DNA of 64,000 nucleotides, taken from contig NZ_CP012200.1 in NCBI RefSeq assembly GCF_001484685.1, forward strand, positions 924,321 to 988,320, written 5' to 3'. Within the stretch, counting starts at the first letter, position 1. Each line of letters starts with the position of its first letter. Both the position numbers and the translations under genes were made by a program. The notes under the pieces are model-generated. The model made no database searches. It saw nothing but the letters and a program-made list of their open reading frames with translations, and was not told the origin of the DNA. The stretch comes from Thermococcus sp. 2319x1 (lineage in GTDB: Archaea > Methanobacteriota_B > Thermococci > Thermococcales > Thermococcaceae). Positions 32,481-41,937 of this stretch are shown here, one piece after another.

Positions 32481-32588
32481 GCCGGGGTGGCTCAGCCTGG
32501 TCAGAGCGCCCGGCTCATAGGGCCGCTCCCCTTCGGGGGAGCCTGGGAAACCGGGAGGTCGCGGGTTCAAAGCCCGCCCCCGGCACCA
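32481..32588 (+). tRNA. tRNA-Met (CAT), elongator, with 30-base intron
   Basis: The acceptor GCCGGGG (32481-32487) pairs with CCCCGGC (32578-32584), with discriminator A and encoded CCA. The anticodon CAT lies at 32516-32518. A 30-base insert at about 32520-32549, directly after position 37, contains GCTCCCCTTCGGGGGAGC and can form the bulge-helix-bulge for the archaeal splicing endonuclease. Once removed, the anticodon stem CCCGG/CCGGG closes. The G1-C72 acceptor marks it as elongator rather than initiator tRNA. A TATA-like GATTTAAAAAC lies upstream. Confidence 0.95.
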
Positions 32589-32611
32589 TTAGAATTTTTC
32601 TTGGTGTTCTC

Positions 32612-33076
32612 ATGCTCCTCACAAATCACGCAAAGGAGAGGATAATCAAACGCCTTTCAAAAAGCAGAAGATATGAAAGAATTTACTCCGCTCTTCTGGA
32701 TTTCCTTAAAGGAACAGAAAAAATTGAAGTTAACGATAGGATCGTTATATTCACGGATAAAAGAAAGTCCCTCGTGTGCTCCAAACTGGAATGGAGGAAA
32801 CTCCCTACTGAAGAAATTTTTGGGAAAGTCGAAGACATTGAAGAAGCTTACGAGTGCGTATTTTGGGGAGACAAAAAAATTGTAAGGAAAACTACTCCGC
32901 GGAAGTTTTTAAGCGAAATTCCTGATGGCAGCTTTTACTTCTACATAAACAGGGAGAAGAGAGTTATCTATGTGGGGGAAGAAGAACCTTTGCTTGCCAT
33001 AACATTCAGGCCCGCAAAAAGGAAAGAAAGGGACTACGTTGGAATTACAAATATCTCCCCAAAGGGTTCCTCTTGA
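32612..33076 (+). CDS. Hypothetical protein of 154 residues
   Basis: I do not recognise this protein. It starts MLLTNHAKERIIKRLSKSRR, a pattern seen in small toxin-like or RNA-binding proteins (HAKERIxxR), and continues with beta-rich stretches ending in a basic tail. The true start is the ATG at 32612, six bases after GGTG; the longer frame runs through the tRNA and is spurious. It may be cotranscribed with tRNA-Met. Its 3' end overlaps scpA on the other strand by 43 bases, which is unusually long. Confidence 0.6.
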   Translation: MLLTNHAKERIIKRLSKSRRYERIYSALLDFLKGTEKIEVNDRIVIFTDKRKSLVCSKLEWRKLPTEEIFGKVEDIEEAYECVFWGDKKIVRKTTPRKFLSEIPDGSFYFYINREKRVIYVGEEEPLLAITFRPAKRKERDYVGITNISPKGSS

Positions 33077-33684
33077 ATAAGCTCGACCTTCCCCATGTTT
33101 GCTAAAAACAGCAAGTAAAGGAATGTTCTCGCTATTATCTTAGGGGTTGGGTCAAATATCAGCTCCCAGAAGGATATTTTCTCCTTTGTTTCTTCGTAGA
33201 GCTCTTTGACTATTGCATAAAGCCTGTTCACGTGCTTCTCTATGTCCACCCTGAAGTCATCAACAACGAATATTTCCTCTTCAATATCAACTTTCTTTTT
33301 CATACTGGGTTTTTTCTTTTCCGCCTCTTCCAGTGCATCCATGAGGGCCTCAATGAGATCATCAAGGGTATAATAGCGCTCCACCCTTCTCAGCGGTGGC
33401 ACGTAAGGTTCCACTTCAACCCTTATCCTTTCTTCCTCATTCTCTTCTTCCTCTTCCTCATTGCCGTAAAGCAGAGCTTCGGTTTTCATCCTAAGGAGGA
33501 TGGAAGCGGCGAGGATTGCTCTGGCAGATATCCTTAAGTCGAGATCCTGCATCTCCCTGATCCGCTCGATGTATTTCTCTGTGAGATCAACTATGTCTAT
33601 GTTCCAAGGGTTTACCTTACCCATTGTGACGAGCTGGAGGAGGATGTCAATGGGGGTTATCTCTTCCTCTCTCCTCTGCTCCAT
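33034..33684 (-). CDS. scpA: Segregation and condensation protein ScpA
   Basis: The 216-residue protein is an archaeal ScpA kleisin: the N-terminal segment TPIDILLQLVTMGKVNPWNI binds the SMC neck, a charged linker follows (ALLYGNEEEEEENEEE), and the C-terminal winged helix ends in MGKVELIQEEPFGEIFV and binds the SMC head. It lies ten bases downstream of smc on the same strand, an arrangement common in Thermococcales. No ScpB gene is in the window. Confidence 0.9.
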   Translation of the reverse strand: MEQRREEEITPIDILLQLVTMGKVNPWNIDIVDLTEKYIERIREMQDLDLRISARAILAASILLRMKTEALLYGNEEEEEENEEERIRVEVEPYVPPLRRVERYYTLDDLIEALMDALEEAEKKKPSMKKKVDIEEEIFVVDDFRVDIEKHVNRLYAIVKELYEETKEKISFWELIFDPTPKIIARTFLYLLFLANMGKVELIQEEPFGEIFVIPT

Positions 33685-33694
33685 CTTTCTTCAC

Positions 33695-36600
33695 CTAAAT
33701 TGCTGCATTTGCATTCTTCGCCCTTGCCTTCTCCAAATATTCCATCGCTTTCTCCAAGCTTAGGCTGACAACCCTTGAGATTCCGTTGCGCATTGATACC
33801 CCTATTATCTTGTCCGCATTGGCCATCATGACGTCCCTGAGTGTTATTACTATGAACTGGCTGTCTTTAGAGGCTTCTTTTATTAAATCCGCAACCCTCT
33901 TTACGTTTGCGTCATCAAGGTGGGCATCGATTTCGTCAAAGAGATAGAACGGGGCTGGCTTAAAATGCTGAATTGCAAAGACAAAAGCCAATGCCGTCAA
34001 TGCCTTTTCTCCACCGCTCATTGCCTCTATTCTCTTTACTTCCTTTCCAGCTGGCTTTGCCTCTATGTCCAGTCCACCGCTGAAGGGATCCTCGGGATTT
34101 TCAAGTATTAGCTTAGCCTCTCCACCGGGAGAGAGCTTTGCAAACAGCTCTGAAAAGTTCTTTGCAATGGCATTCAGCGTCCTCATGAAGACATTCTTTT
34201 TCTGTGCCTCTATTTCATTTATGAACTCGACGATGCTGTCCTTTTCTGCCTCAAGCCTCTCCCTTTTAGATTTAAGCTCAAGGTAACGCCTCTCCACAAC
34301 TTCATAGTCTTCAATCGCTTTCATGTTCACGGGCTCAAGCTTTCTAATTTCTTCCTCCATCTCGTCTATTTCCTCTCTGAGCTTCTCCAAGTCAAGTGGG
34401 ATTTCTTTAACAAGCTTAACGTCGTGATGCTTGAGCTCTCTGTTCCTCTCCTGAAGCTGGACTTCATATTGAGCGATTCTTATCTTGAGTGAGTTTGCCT
34501 CAATTCTGAGTTTTTGTAGGGTATCTCTGAGCTCTTCCTTCTTTTCTCTTAACTGCGAGATTTCCTCTCTAAGCTTTTCTCTTTCATCTCTAAGATGCTT
34601 GAGCTCTTCTTTCACTTCTTCCTCTGCCTCCTGTAGCTTCTTGAGCTCTTCCTGCAGTTTGGCAATGTCTTCTTCGTTTTTGCTTATGCTGGCCTTGAAG
34701 GCGTTTATTCTGTTTATAAGCCCTTCAATCTCTTCCTCCAGATCAGCTTTTCTTGGAATTAGCTCTTCGTTAATCCTCACATCGAGGTTTTCAAGCTTTG
34801 ATTCAACTTTGCTGAGCTCCTCTCTAAGGGCACTGAGCTCGTGCTCTACTTCCCTTATCCTCTGGTTAAGTTCTCTTGCCTCTGGGTTGTCAAGTGCTTT
34901 TCTCAGCTTTTCCCTCTTCTTCTCAAGTCTTTCTATTCTTCCGCTGAGCTTCGCGAGCTCACCTTTTGTCTGATGAATCAACTCTTCAAGCTCCTTTATT
35001 CTCTTTTCACCTTCTTCGATTTCCTCTTTTAGAGCGTTGTCTTCATTGAGCAGTCTATCCATTTCCTTTTGGAGAACCTGGAGATCTTTTGAAAGGTCGC
35101 TCTTTTTCATTCTCAGCTCAAATAGCTCTCTCTCCAATCCCCTCTGTTCAATTTTGAGGGCGTTTATCTGGGACTCCAGAGAGTCTTTCTCTCTTTCCAG
35201 AGCCTCCAAGCGTTTCTTTATCTCATCGGTATTTATCCCAAGCTTCGCCTTTGGTCTGTAATAACCTCCGACAATTGCCCCACTTCTCTCTAAGAGCTCC
35301 CCCTCAAGGGTGACCATCCTGACCTTTCCGATTCCAACCTCTCTGGCTTCATTCATATCGGTGACTATCAAGGTATCTCCAAGCGCAAAAGAAACAGCAT
35401 TTTTGAACTTCGGATTGTATTCAATAACATCCATAACGGGGATGCCCTTTGAAGTCTCAACAAGTTTGCTTGGCTTTATTTTATTTAATGGAAGGAACGT
35501 GAGTCTTCCAAGCTTGTTTTTCTTGAGGAAAGTTATCGCTTTTTCTGCAACTTTATCATCCTCAACAATCACGTTGTCTGAATGAGAACCAAGGGCGACT
35601 TCGACAGCAGTGAGATAGCTTTCATCCTTGACCTTTATAAGCTCTGCTAAAGAACCGTAAATTCCGGGGATGTTCGCTTTCTTCAATGCCTCAAGTGTCC
35701 TATTGTCGCTGATTTCTCTCTGTGCCTCTGATTTTATAAGTTCTTCGTTTACCTTTTTAATCTCGGGAAGGAGTTTCTCCAGCTTTTGTTGCTTTTCTTC
35801 GAGCTCTTTCTCAAGTACCCTCAGCCTACTGGTAATTTTTTCCATCTTGCCCTCTACTTCTGACAGCTCGGCTTTTTTCTTTTCGATTTCCTCTCTGGTT
35901 TCCTCAATTCTGCTTTTAAGTGCCAATCTTTTTGCAGAGTGTTGGGCATTTTTAGTCTTAATTCTCTCTATTTCATCGTTCATCTTTTCGATTTCATTTT
36001 CTTTGAGGTAGTACTCTTTTTTTGAGTCTTCAAGTTCTTTTTCAACCTTGTCAAATTCCTCCTTGGCTATTGAGAAGTTCTTGTCTATTTCCGCCAGCTT
36101 CAGAACAAGCTCGTTCCTTTCCTTCTCTTTCTCCCCTATGTCTTTGAGGAGCTTTTCCTTTCTTTTCTTCCATCTTTCTATTGCAGATTTGCCCCTCTCT
36201 ATCTCCTCAGAAACAGCCTTAAGCTCTTCCTTCGTTTTTACGAGCCTTCTTTGACTTTCTTCAGTTTCTCTATTCGCTATCTCAATGTTTCTCTTCGCCA
36301 GCTCTATTTTGGAATTAACTTCACTTATCTTCCTCGTTACTTCAAGGATGCCGTCTTCGCTTTTCTCTTCAAGTTCCCTTTCAATCTGATTGAGTGCTTT
36401 TTCTTTTGCAATTATTTCCTTTGCAATCCCTTCCAGCTTTTTGCTGATCTCATTTATTTCTTCTTCAATTTCCCTGTTTCTTTTCTGGCTTTCTGCAATT
36501 AAATTCTCAAGCCTTTTCACTTCTCCCACAAGCAAAGTTGTTCTGGCTATCTCCAGCTTTTCTTTTAGGTCGAGGTACCTTAAGGCGTCGTTCCTTTCTT

Positions 36601-37225
36601 TTTCGAGCTTGTCGAGCTGTGTTTTCACTTCCCTAATAAGCAGATCAACCCTTGCCAAGTTTTCCTCTGCCTGTTTTAATTCTTCAAGAGCTTTCTTTTT
36701 CTTTTCGTCATATTCAGCAACTCCAGAAATCTCGTCTATTATCATTCTCCTCTCGGTCGGACTCATTTTAATGAACTTGGTTATGTCTCCTTGAAGAACT
36801 AAGTTGTAGCCATCGGGAGATATCATTGCGGCGCTCAACAAATCGAGGATATCACTTCTGCTGGTTCTCTTTCCATTAAGCCAGTAAACACTTCTCCCGT
36901 CTGGATAGACGCGCCGCTTTATGACTACTTCATCTTCATCTATTGGAAATCCCCTATCTTCGTTGTTGAAATGTATCGCAACCTCTGCGTATTTGGCCGG
37001 CTGTTCTTCCCTCGTACCGGCAAATATTAGGTCGCTTATCCTTGTTGCACGCATTGCTTTCGGTGATAAACCGCCGAGAACAAAGAGAATAGCATCACCG
37101 ATGTTGCTCTTGCCGCTTCCATTGGCACCAACTATCGCCGTAAACCCACGAGAAAAAGGAACCACGACCCTTCTGTTTCCATATGATTTGAAACCCTTCA
37201 TTTCCAGTCTCTCTACATAGGGCAT
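33695..37225 (-). CDS. smc: Chromosome segregation protein SMC
   Basis: The 1176-residue protein has the full SMC layout. The N-terminal ATPase half contains Walker A GANGSGKSN; long coiled coils run at about residues 170-500 and 680-1020; the hinge starts near NIPGIYGSLAELIKVKDESY and includes LGSHSDNVIV; the C-terminal half has the signature AMSGGEKALTALAFVFAIQH and Walker B FYLFDEIDAHLDDANV. It compacts and segregates the chromosome with ScpA. The start MPYVERLEMKGFKSYG at 37225 matches the Pyrococcus protein; three extra upstream codons exist. Confidence 0.97.
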   Translation of the reverse strand: MPYVERLEMKGFKSYGNRRVVVPFSRGFTAIVGANGSGKSNIGDAILFVLGGLSPKAMRATRISDLIFAGTREEQPAKYAEVAIHFNNEDRGFPIDEDEVVIKRRVYPDGRSVYWLNGKRTSRSDILDLLSAAMISPDGYNLVLQGDITKFIKMSPTERRMIIDEISGVAEYDEKKKKALEELKQAEENLARVDLLIREVKTQLDKLEKERNDALRYLDLKEKLEIARTTLLVGEVKRLENLIAESQKRNREIEEEINEISKKLEGIAKEIIAKEKALNQIERELEEKSEDGILEVTRKISEVNSKIELAKRNIEIANRETEESQRRLVKTKEELKAVSEEIERGKSAIERWKKRKEKLLKDIGEKEKERNELVLKLAEIDKNFSIAKEEFDKVEKELEDSKKEYYLKENEIEKMNDEIERIKTKNAQHSAKRLALKSRIEETREEIEKKKAELSEVEGKMEKITSRLRVLEKELEEKQQKLEKLLPEIKKVNEELIKSEAQREISDNRTLEALKKANIPGIYGSLAELIKVKDESYLTAVEVALGSHSDNVIVEDDKVAEKAITFLKKNKLGRLTFLPLNKIKPSKLVETSKGIPVMDVIEYNPKFKNAVSFALGDTLIVTDMNEAREVGIGKVRMVTLEGELLERSGAIVGGYYRPKAKLGINTDEIKKRLEALEREKDSLESQINALKIEQRGLERELFELRMKKSDLSKDLQVLQKEMDRLLNEDNALKEEIEEGEKRIKELEELIHQTKGELAKLSGRIERLEKKREKLRKALDNPEARELNQRIREVEHELSALREELSKVESKLENLDVRINEELIPRKADLEEEIEGLINRINAFKASISKNEEDIAKLQEELKKLQEAEEEVKEELKHLRDEREKLREEISQLREKKEELRDTLQKLRIEANSLKIRIAQYEVQLQERNRELKHHDVKLVKEIPLDLEKLREEIDEMEEEIRKLEPVNMKAIEDYEVVERRYLELKSKRERLEAEKDSIVEFINEIEAQKKNVFMRTLNAIAKNFSELFAKLSPGGEAKLILENPEDPFSGGLDIEAKPAGKEVKRIEAMSGGEKALTALAFVFAIQHFKPAPFYLFDEIDAHLDDANVKRVADLIKEASKDSQFIVITLRDVMMANADKIIGVSMRNGISRVVSLSLEKAMEYLEKARAKNANAAI

Positions 37226-37279
37226 GTTTAACACCTGAGCCGAGTTAAGGTAAAACGTAGTTATATACCTTTCTCCGCC

Positions 37280-37687
37280 TTAAGAGAGCATGCCCTCAAG
37301 CTCAAGAATCTTTTTTTGTCGCAAATAGACCACAGGAATGCCGTTTTCGCGGAGCTTTCTCTTTAATGCTTTGTCGTTAGTGCATACTATCACATTCGGG
37401 GTTTTTAGTGCAAACTCAAGTATCTGCTGGTCTATAGGTTTCTCTCCAAACTCACCTACCTCCACAATATTGAACTTTTCAGCTAATCTTTTGGCCATTC
37501 TAACGGCTATAAGGTCTTTTCCTTTGACCTTACGCTCTATCACACTGAGCTCGTCAAGAACAACGTTCGGAATTAGTATTTCAAACTTTACATCGAGAAT
37601 CCTGCGGAGTTCACTCACTATATCAACTCCAAACTGACCCGGAATCAAAAGGAAATTCGTGTCTGGAATAACAATCCACTTCCGCAT
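37280..37687 (-). CDS. PIN domain protein linked to aIF2-gamma
   Basis: The 135-residue protein is a PIN nuclease domain with acidic residues in VIPDTNFLLIPGQFG, VLDELSVIE, PIDQQILEF and VCTNDKALKRKLRE. It is similar to the Fcf1/Nob1-like PIN proteins encoded next to aIF2-gamma in many archaea, where a role in rRNA processing or translation is suspected. It follows the aIF2-gamma gene by 24 bases on the same strand, so cotranscription is likely. Confidence 0.85.
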   Translation of the reverse strand: MRKWIVIPDTNFLLIPGQFGVDIVSELRRILDVKFEILIPNVVLDELSVIERKVKGKDLIAVRMAKRLAEKFNIVEVGEFGEKPIDQQILEFALKTPNVIVCTNDKALKRKLRENGIPVVYLRQKKILELEGMLS

Positions 37688-37711
37688 AAAATCACCAAAA
37701 AAGGGAAAGAA

Positions 37712-38944
37712 TCACTCCCTTATGAAGCCATAACCGATAAGTCTCCACCTTGAGCCCACCTGTCTGCTGATTGCAACTCTTTCTCCGGGCTCCGCACATA
37801 CCGGGATTTGAAGCTTGAGTTCAATTTCATCCTTGCTCAACCCCGTCACGAGGCCCATTGTTCTCGCCGTTCCCACGTTGAGGAGGAGCACTTCCTTCCT
37901 CTTTATCGGCTCTACTCTAAGTTCTTCTTCTGTCCCAACTACCCTTTCAAGGAGATGTACCTCTAACCTAAAATCCTGCCAGACCGGTGGGAGTTTGCCC
38001 GGCTTTCCAACAACGTTGCCCGCCATTAGATCTCCTTTGGTCAAGAAGGGATCAAGCTTAGTCCCAACTCCCACCAATCCACCGGGATATGCCTCCTCCA
38101 CAAATCTCCCACCTGCTTGAAGAGAAACTATCTCGGTGGTTATGGGCTCGTATTTTATCCTTCCGTGTTCCTCATATGGAACCCCGGGTCTTATTTCGAT
38201 CTCATCTCCAACCTTGAGCTTTCCTTGAATAATCGAACCCCCAATAACCCCACCGACAAGCTTTTCTGGAGGAGTTCCGGGTTTATTGACATCAAAACTC
38301 CTCAAAACAAGCATCCTTGGTGGTTTGTTTGGATCCCTTTTGGGCGTTGGAATGAAGTCTTCTATGGCCTTTATCAGCACATCTATGTTTGCTCCGTGAA
38401 GGGCGGATATTGGAATTATGGGGGCGTTTTCCGCTACGGTGCCCTTGATGAACTCCTTAATCTGTCTGTAGTTTTCCATGGCTTGTTCCTTCGTTACGAG
38501 CTCAATCTTGTTTTGGGCGATTATTATGTTCTTGTTCCCTACTATCTGCAATGCCATTAGGTGTTCCCTCGTTTGAGGTCTTGGGCATGGCTCATTTGCG
38601 GCAATGACCAAAACTGCACCATCCATTAGGGAAGCCCCAGCCAGCATTGTGGTCATCAAAGCCTCGTGGCCCGGAGAGTCTATAAAAGAAACTCTCCTCT
38701 CGAACTCGGTTTCAGAACCACAGTATGGACATTTTGGAGAGGTAGAATACCTTCCACAGCTTGGACACTTTCTTATTTCGGCGTCGGCAAAACCTATCTT
38801 GATCGTGATACCCCTTCTGAGCTCCTCGCTATGTGTATCAGTCCAAATCCCGGTTAGAGCTTTTGTTAGTGTTGTCTTACCGTGATCAACGTGACCTACC
38901 ATACCGATATTAACCTCAGCCTGCTTAAACTTCTTCTTTGCCAT
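37712..38944 (-). CDS. eif2g: Translation initiation factor aIF2 subunit gamma
   Basis: The 410-residue GTPase has G1 [17 protein letters not shown]3 DSPGHEA and G4 AQNKIELV, plus the zinc-ribbon knuckle [18 protein letters not shown] inserted in the G domain, as is standard for the gamma subunit. Domains II and III follow with SFDVNKPG and [15 protein letters not shown]. It binds initiator Met-tRNA with the alpha and beta subunits. In related genomes S6e lies directly upstream; here a gene for a secreted protein is placed between. Confidence 0.97.
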   Translation of the reverse strand: MAKKKFKQAEVNIGMVGHVDHGKTTLTKALTGIWTDTHSEELRRGITIKIGFADAEIRKCPSCGRYSTSPKCPYCGSETEFERRVSFIDSPGHEALMTTMLAGASLMDGAVLVIAANEPCPRPQTREHLMALQIVGNKNIIIAQNKIELVTKEQAMENYRQIKEFIKGTVAENAPIIPISALHGANIDVLIKAIEDFIPTPKRDPNKPPRMLVLRSFDVNKPGTPPEKLVGGVIGGSIIQGKLKVGDEIEIRPGVPYEEHGRIKYEPITTEIVSLQAGGRFVEEAYPGGLVGVGTKLDPFLTKGDLMAGNVVGKPGKLPPVWQDFRLEVHLLERVVGTEEELRVEPIKRKEVLLLNVGTARTMGLVTGLSKDEIELKLQIPVCAEPGERVAISRQVGSRWRLIGYGFIRE

Positions 38945-39062
38945 CTCCTCTCACCTACCTAAAGTAAGAAAGGAGTAGCCTTATAAGGTTTCCTAAATCC
39001 GACTCTCATTAAAAGTCACATTAATGAGAAAATCCGTTTAGACAAAGAAAAATTAAAAAGCA

Positions 39063-40400
39063 TCAGGAGACTTTGATGTAAAATCCAACCGGGACTGGTG
39101 TGTCTCCGTAGGTGTCACCGTACCAGTGGTGCGCTATTGGGATTCTCATAGTGTACTTGCTCTTTACACCCTTAAAGTGCAGGTAAGCTCCGTTAGTACT
39201 CTGTACATGTCCTAAGACAGCATAATTAACGTAATCCTCAAGGCTGAAACCTGCAACCAGCACGTTGAGCCAAGCGGGAGCCGTCTCTGGAGCGAGGGAG
39301 CTCACAAGGGCCCCCAGGGGGGCGCCGATGTTGAAGCCCTCTCCATCTGTCCCCACGTAGATTTCACCGTAAAAGTCCTCAATATCCGCTTTGTTATTGT
39401 AAACTGCGTCTGTTTCTTCAATCCACTGGCTTGGAACGCTGTAGGGAGGCTCCCCATAGGATTCCCCGCTATCGATGTGATATATCCCGTTGTAATAATC
39501 GGTATCAAACTCGTCTATCTTTACAAAGTACCTCTCGTTTCCGGTTGGCTCGCAGTAGAGGGAGCAGTAGTACTCCTTCTGATAAATGTAGTGAACGGTT
39601 CCCTTAATCCAAATGTACTTTGATGAGTGGGGATAAACTGTTGCTGTCCATGACGCCTTGTACTTCTTTGTTGTTGATCTGCCAAGGGCTTTTAAGGTTA
39701 TTGAGCTCGGGTCGAAGCTTAGTTTTTCCGAAATCTGATCCCCAAAAGCCACTGTAACCATCGGACCCCAGTAGTAGCTTCCCTGAAAGGCCATCTCGAT
39801 ATTGGCATAAACACTGCTGCCAGCGTTGTTTTTGATTATCATTACGGGCACTTTCTGATGGAGGTAGTATTTGTCCTCCACGGTTTTCCATTCGTAGTAA
39901 ACGTCGTGTGCCATTGGCTGGACTTCGGAATTTTTCGAGTTCAGGGTTCTTAAATCCTTGATTCTTGCTTCTTTTAGGTTGAACTTGAGTTCAATGTTTT
40001 TTGCAAGGATATTCTTTTCACTACTTCTGAGTTCGAAGCTTTCCGGTGGTAGAGTATAGATCTTCCCATCTTTAACGACCCAAACGTCAACGCCGATAAA
40101 AGCCGTGTTAGAGCCTTTCTTCACCGCAATGCCTCTTGGTGCATCGAGGTTGAGTTTTATCACGTTCTCCTGTAAGATTAAGCTTTTGAGAATGCTTCCG
40201 GTTAGAGTTCCCTTTTTTAAGATTTTTATACTCCCGTTCTCGCCGAACGTCCAGATGGTGTAGTAGACTTTTCCGTAGTTGGTTAGAGGTCTTCCGCTCT
40301 CGTCAAGGAGAGAGACTTTGGCGCCGCCGATGGGTGAGGCTTGATAGCCTAGAGCTCCAAGCACTAACAATCCAGCGAGTAGCGCAAGCGGTTTTTTCAT
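39063..40400 (-). CDS. Secreted hypothetical protein
   Basis: The 445-residue product starts with a signal peptide (MKKPLALLAGLLVLGALGYQ), followed by a mostly beta-strand, aromatic-rich sequence with few charged helices. I recognise no domain; the motif KVSLLDESGRPLTNYGKVYY early on could be a carboxypeptidase-regulatory or Ig-like segment, and two cysteines in YYCSLYCEPTGNE might form a disulfide. There is no C-terminal anchor, so it is probably released or loosely bound. I chose the ATG at 40400, after GGAGGCGC. The gene lies between S6e and aIF2-gamma genes, which are neighbours in related genomes. Confidence 0.7.
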   Translation of the reverse strand: MKKPLALLAGLLVLGALGYQASPIGGAKVSLLDESGRPLTNYGKVYYTIWTFGENGSIKILKKGTLTGSILKSLILQENVIKLNLDAPRGIAVKKGSNTAFIGVDVWVVKDGKIYTLPPESFELRSSEKNILAKNIELKFNLKEARIKDLRTLNSKNSEVQPMAHDVYYEWKTVEDKYYLHQKVPVMIIKNNAGSSVYANIEMAFQGSYYWGPMVTVAFGDQISEKLSFDPSSITLKALGRSTTKKYKASWTATVYPHSSKYIWIKGTVHYIYQKEYYCSLYCEPTGNERYFVKIDEFDTDYYNGIYHIDSGESYGEPPYSVPSQWIEETDAVYNNKADIEDFYGEIYVGTDGEGFNIGAPLGALVSSLAPETAPAWLNVLVAGFSLEDYVNYAVLGHVQSTNGAYLHFKGVKSKYTMRIPIAHHWYGDTYGDTPVPVGFYIKVS

Positions 40401-40541
40401 GTTTGCGCCTCCTACCAAAAATTGCGGTAATATTTTGACTTCAAGGCTTATAAATAATTCCTTTTACTAATTGTAAAGAGTTGCGTGGGAATGCAATCAG
40501 GAATTGAAAACGGTTGAAGTTAAACAAAATTAGAGAAAAGA

Positions 40542-40919
40542 TCAGAAGACGATCTTCATGTTGACCTGGACGATCTCGGAGCTTATCGTATTACCCCTAA
40601 CGGTTTTCTTCCTTCTCTCTCCCCTCTCTTGAGGCCTAAATCCGGGACCTCTTGAAAGGAGAATCCTAACCCTTCTCGGCCCATGAACGTCAGGCCTCAT
40701 TGGGAAGCCATCCTTATCAGTTCCCCCGGTTATTTTGAGCTTAGCATCTGCCGGAATTTCACTTCCAAAGATTTCACTCAAATTAAGCCCCAACTCCTTG
40801 GCCTCTATTTCGTCTCCTATTTTGAGGCCAATCAACTTATCTGCCTCGGCTCCAGTAATTTCTACTTGCTTTGCGATACCACTCTTTGGATCGGATATTA
40901 CAAGCTTAAATGTCGCCAT
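40542..40919 (-). CDS. rps6e: 30S ribosomal protein S6e
   Basis: The 125-residue protein is the archaeal S6e: [39 protein letters not shown], the [20 protein letters not shown] block and the [20 protein letters not shown] segment are all typical. It is a small-subunit protein. GGTGG stands before the ATG. The gene normally heads the S6e/aIF2-gamma cluster; here a separate gene is interposed and about 120 non-coding bases lie downstream, so it may have its own terminator. Confidence 0.97.
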   Translation of the reverse strand: MATFKLVISDPKSGIAKQVEITGAEADKLIGLKIGDEIEAKELGLNLSEIFGSEIPADAKLKITGGTDKDGFPMRPDVHGPRRVRILLSRGPGFRPQERGERRKKTVRGNTISSEIVQVNMKIVF

Positions 40920-41013
40920 TTCCTCCCACCTCCACGTTCATTAGCGGGATTCATTGGGTAAACCCCTTGTCCACCATGGGCTAAGCGGCTTCATTTAAAA
41001 AGGTTTCTTCTGC

Positions 41014-41316
41014 ACTGTTAGGATAACTTAATTATCGCCTCCTGAGCCAACTCGGCGATATTTCCAGGCGGTCGGCCAAGCCGAGAATAAAATCTGACAA
41101 AATTATGTCAGAAGGCAAGCAGAAAAACAAACTTCTGAGCTTTCCATTCTTTACCGATGAAATTATTCCAGAAACGCCTCGTCCTCTTCTTCACCGTCCT
41201 AAATCAGTGCCCAACACTGTGCCTCGGGCGAAGGTTACGTGAACAAAACAATAGTCCTACTGCCTTGATTTTTCCTACATGGAATTTTGTTGCGGCGAAA
41301 GGGTTTAACAGTATGC
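41014..41316. mobile_element. Internally deleted, MITE-like derivative of the IS at 47649
   Basis: ACTGTTAGGATAA at 41014-41026 is identical to the terminal repeat of the IS6-like element near 48353-48365 (there inverted), and AACAGTAT at about 41309-41316 is the opposite end. In between, the first 230 bases align with the transposase 3' part of that element (for example AGAAGGCAAGCAGAAAAACA against AGAAGGCAAACAGAAAAACA). More than half of the element is missing, including the DDE region, so it cannot move itself. The right end abuts the stop of the adenosyltransferase gene. Confidence 0.7.
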
Positions 41317-41318
41317 TT

Positions 41319-41849
41319 TTAGTACTCCACGCCCTTTCTGGCAATTACTCCCTTAGTATAGGGATGTTTTATTTCCCTCATTTCTGTCACATAGTCTGCT
41401 AATTCATAAAGCTCTTCCGGACAATATCTGCCCGTTAGAACAAGCTCAGTATTTGGGGCCTTTTCTTTTATGAGTTCTTTAACCTCTTCTATTTTTATCA
41501 TCTTAAACCCCAAAGCTACGCATATTTCGTCTAGAATTACGAGATCCCAATCACCGCTTTTAACGACTTCCTTAGCTCTTTCCAAGGCCTTTCTTGCCGC
41601 TTCAATCTCTTCTGGCTCAGGTTTTCCGTGAACGAACTTTGGTAAACCATAGGATTCAACAACAACCCCGCATTCTTGGGCTTTTCTCTGTTCGCCATAA
41701 ACATTAGCTGATTTCAAAAACTGTATCATAATAACCTTTCCTCCGTTTCCAAGCATTCTTAATGCTAATCCCAAGGCGGCTGTGGTTTTTCCTTTTCCGT
41801 TCCCTGTGTATATGTGTACCAAGCCGAGTTTCTCTTTCCAGTCAACCAT
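41319..41849 (-). CDS. cobA: Cob(I)alamin adenosyltransferase, CobA/BtuR type
   Basis: The 176-residue protein is a P-loop enzyme with Walker A YTGNGKGKTTAALGLALRML and the family motifs VIMIQFLKSANVYGE and DLVILDEICVALGFKM. It transfers adenosyl from ATP to cob(I)alamin, giving adenosylcobalamin for B12-dependent ribonucleotide reductase and mutases. The ATG at 41849 follows GGTGAT. A B12-dependent way of making deoxynucleotides is relevant here because the anaerobic NrdD/NrdG genes in this window are destroyed. The MITE-like relic ends two bases beyond its stop. Confidence 0.9.
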   Translation of the reverse strand: MVDWKEKLGLVHIYTGNGKGKTTAALGLALRMLGNGGKVIMIQFLKSANVYGEQRKAQECGVVVESYGLPKFVHGKPEPEEIEAARKALERAKEVVKSGDWDLVILDEICVALGFKMIKIEEVKELIKEKAPNTELVLTGRYCPEELYELADYVTEMREIKHPYTKGVIARKGVEY

Positions 41850-41937
41850 CCCAATCACCGAAGAGACTTGGTGTTGGAGTATTTATCCATTGCGGAAGAG
41901 CTTTTATTTTTTAGGCATATCCTTATTGGTGGTCCGT

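Noticed and set aside
32465-32611. N-terminal extension of the 154-residue protein frame
   Set aside because: It runs through the tRNA-Met gene and its intron; the ATG at 32612 with GGTG is the real start.
34485-34973. Serine/leucine-rich plus-strand frames across the smc gene
   Set aside because: They are the antisense image of the Glu/Lys-rich coiled-coil codons of smc; smc is fully supported by motifs.
38117-38560. 147-codon plus-strand frame within aIF2-gamma
   Set aside because: It is the reverse image of a highly conserved gene; aromatic-rich sequence with no recognisable pattern.
41782-41937. Upstream extension of the P1 peptidase frame
   Set aside because: It overlaps the adenosyltransferase gene on the other strand; the ATG at 41938 with GGTGGT starts at the family N terminus.
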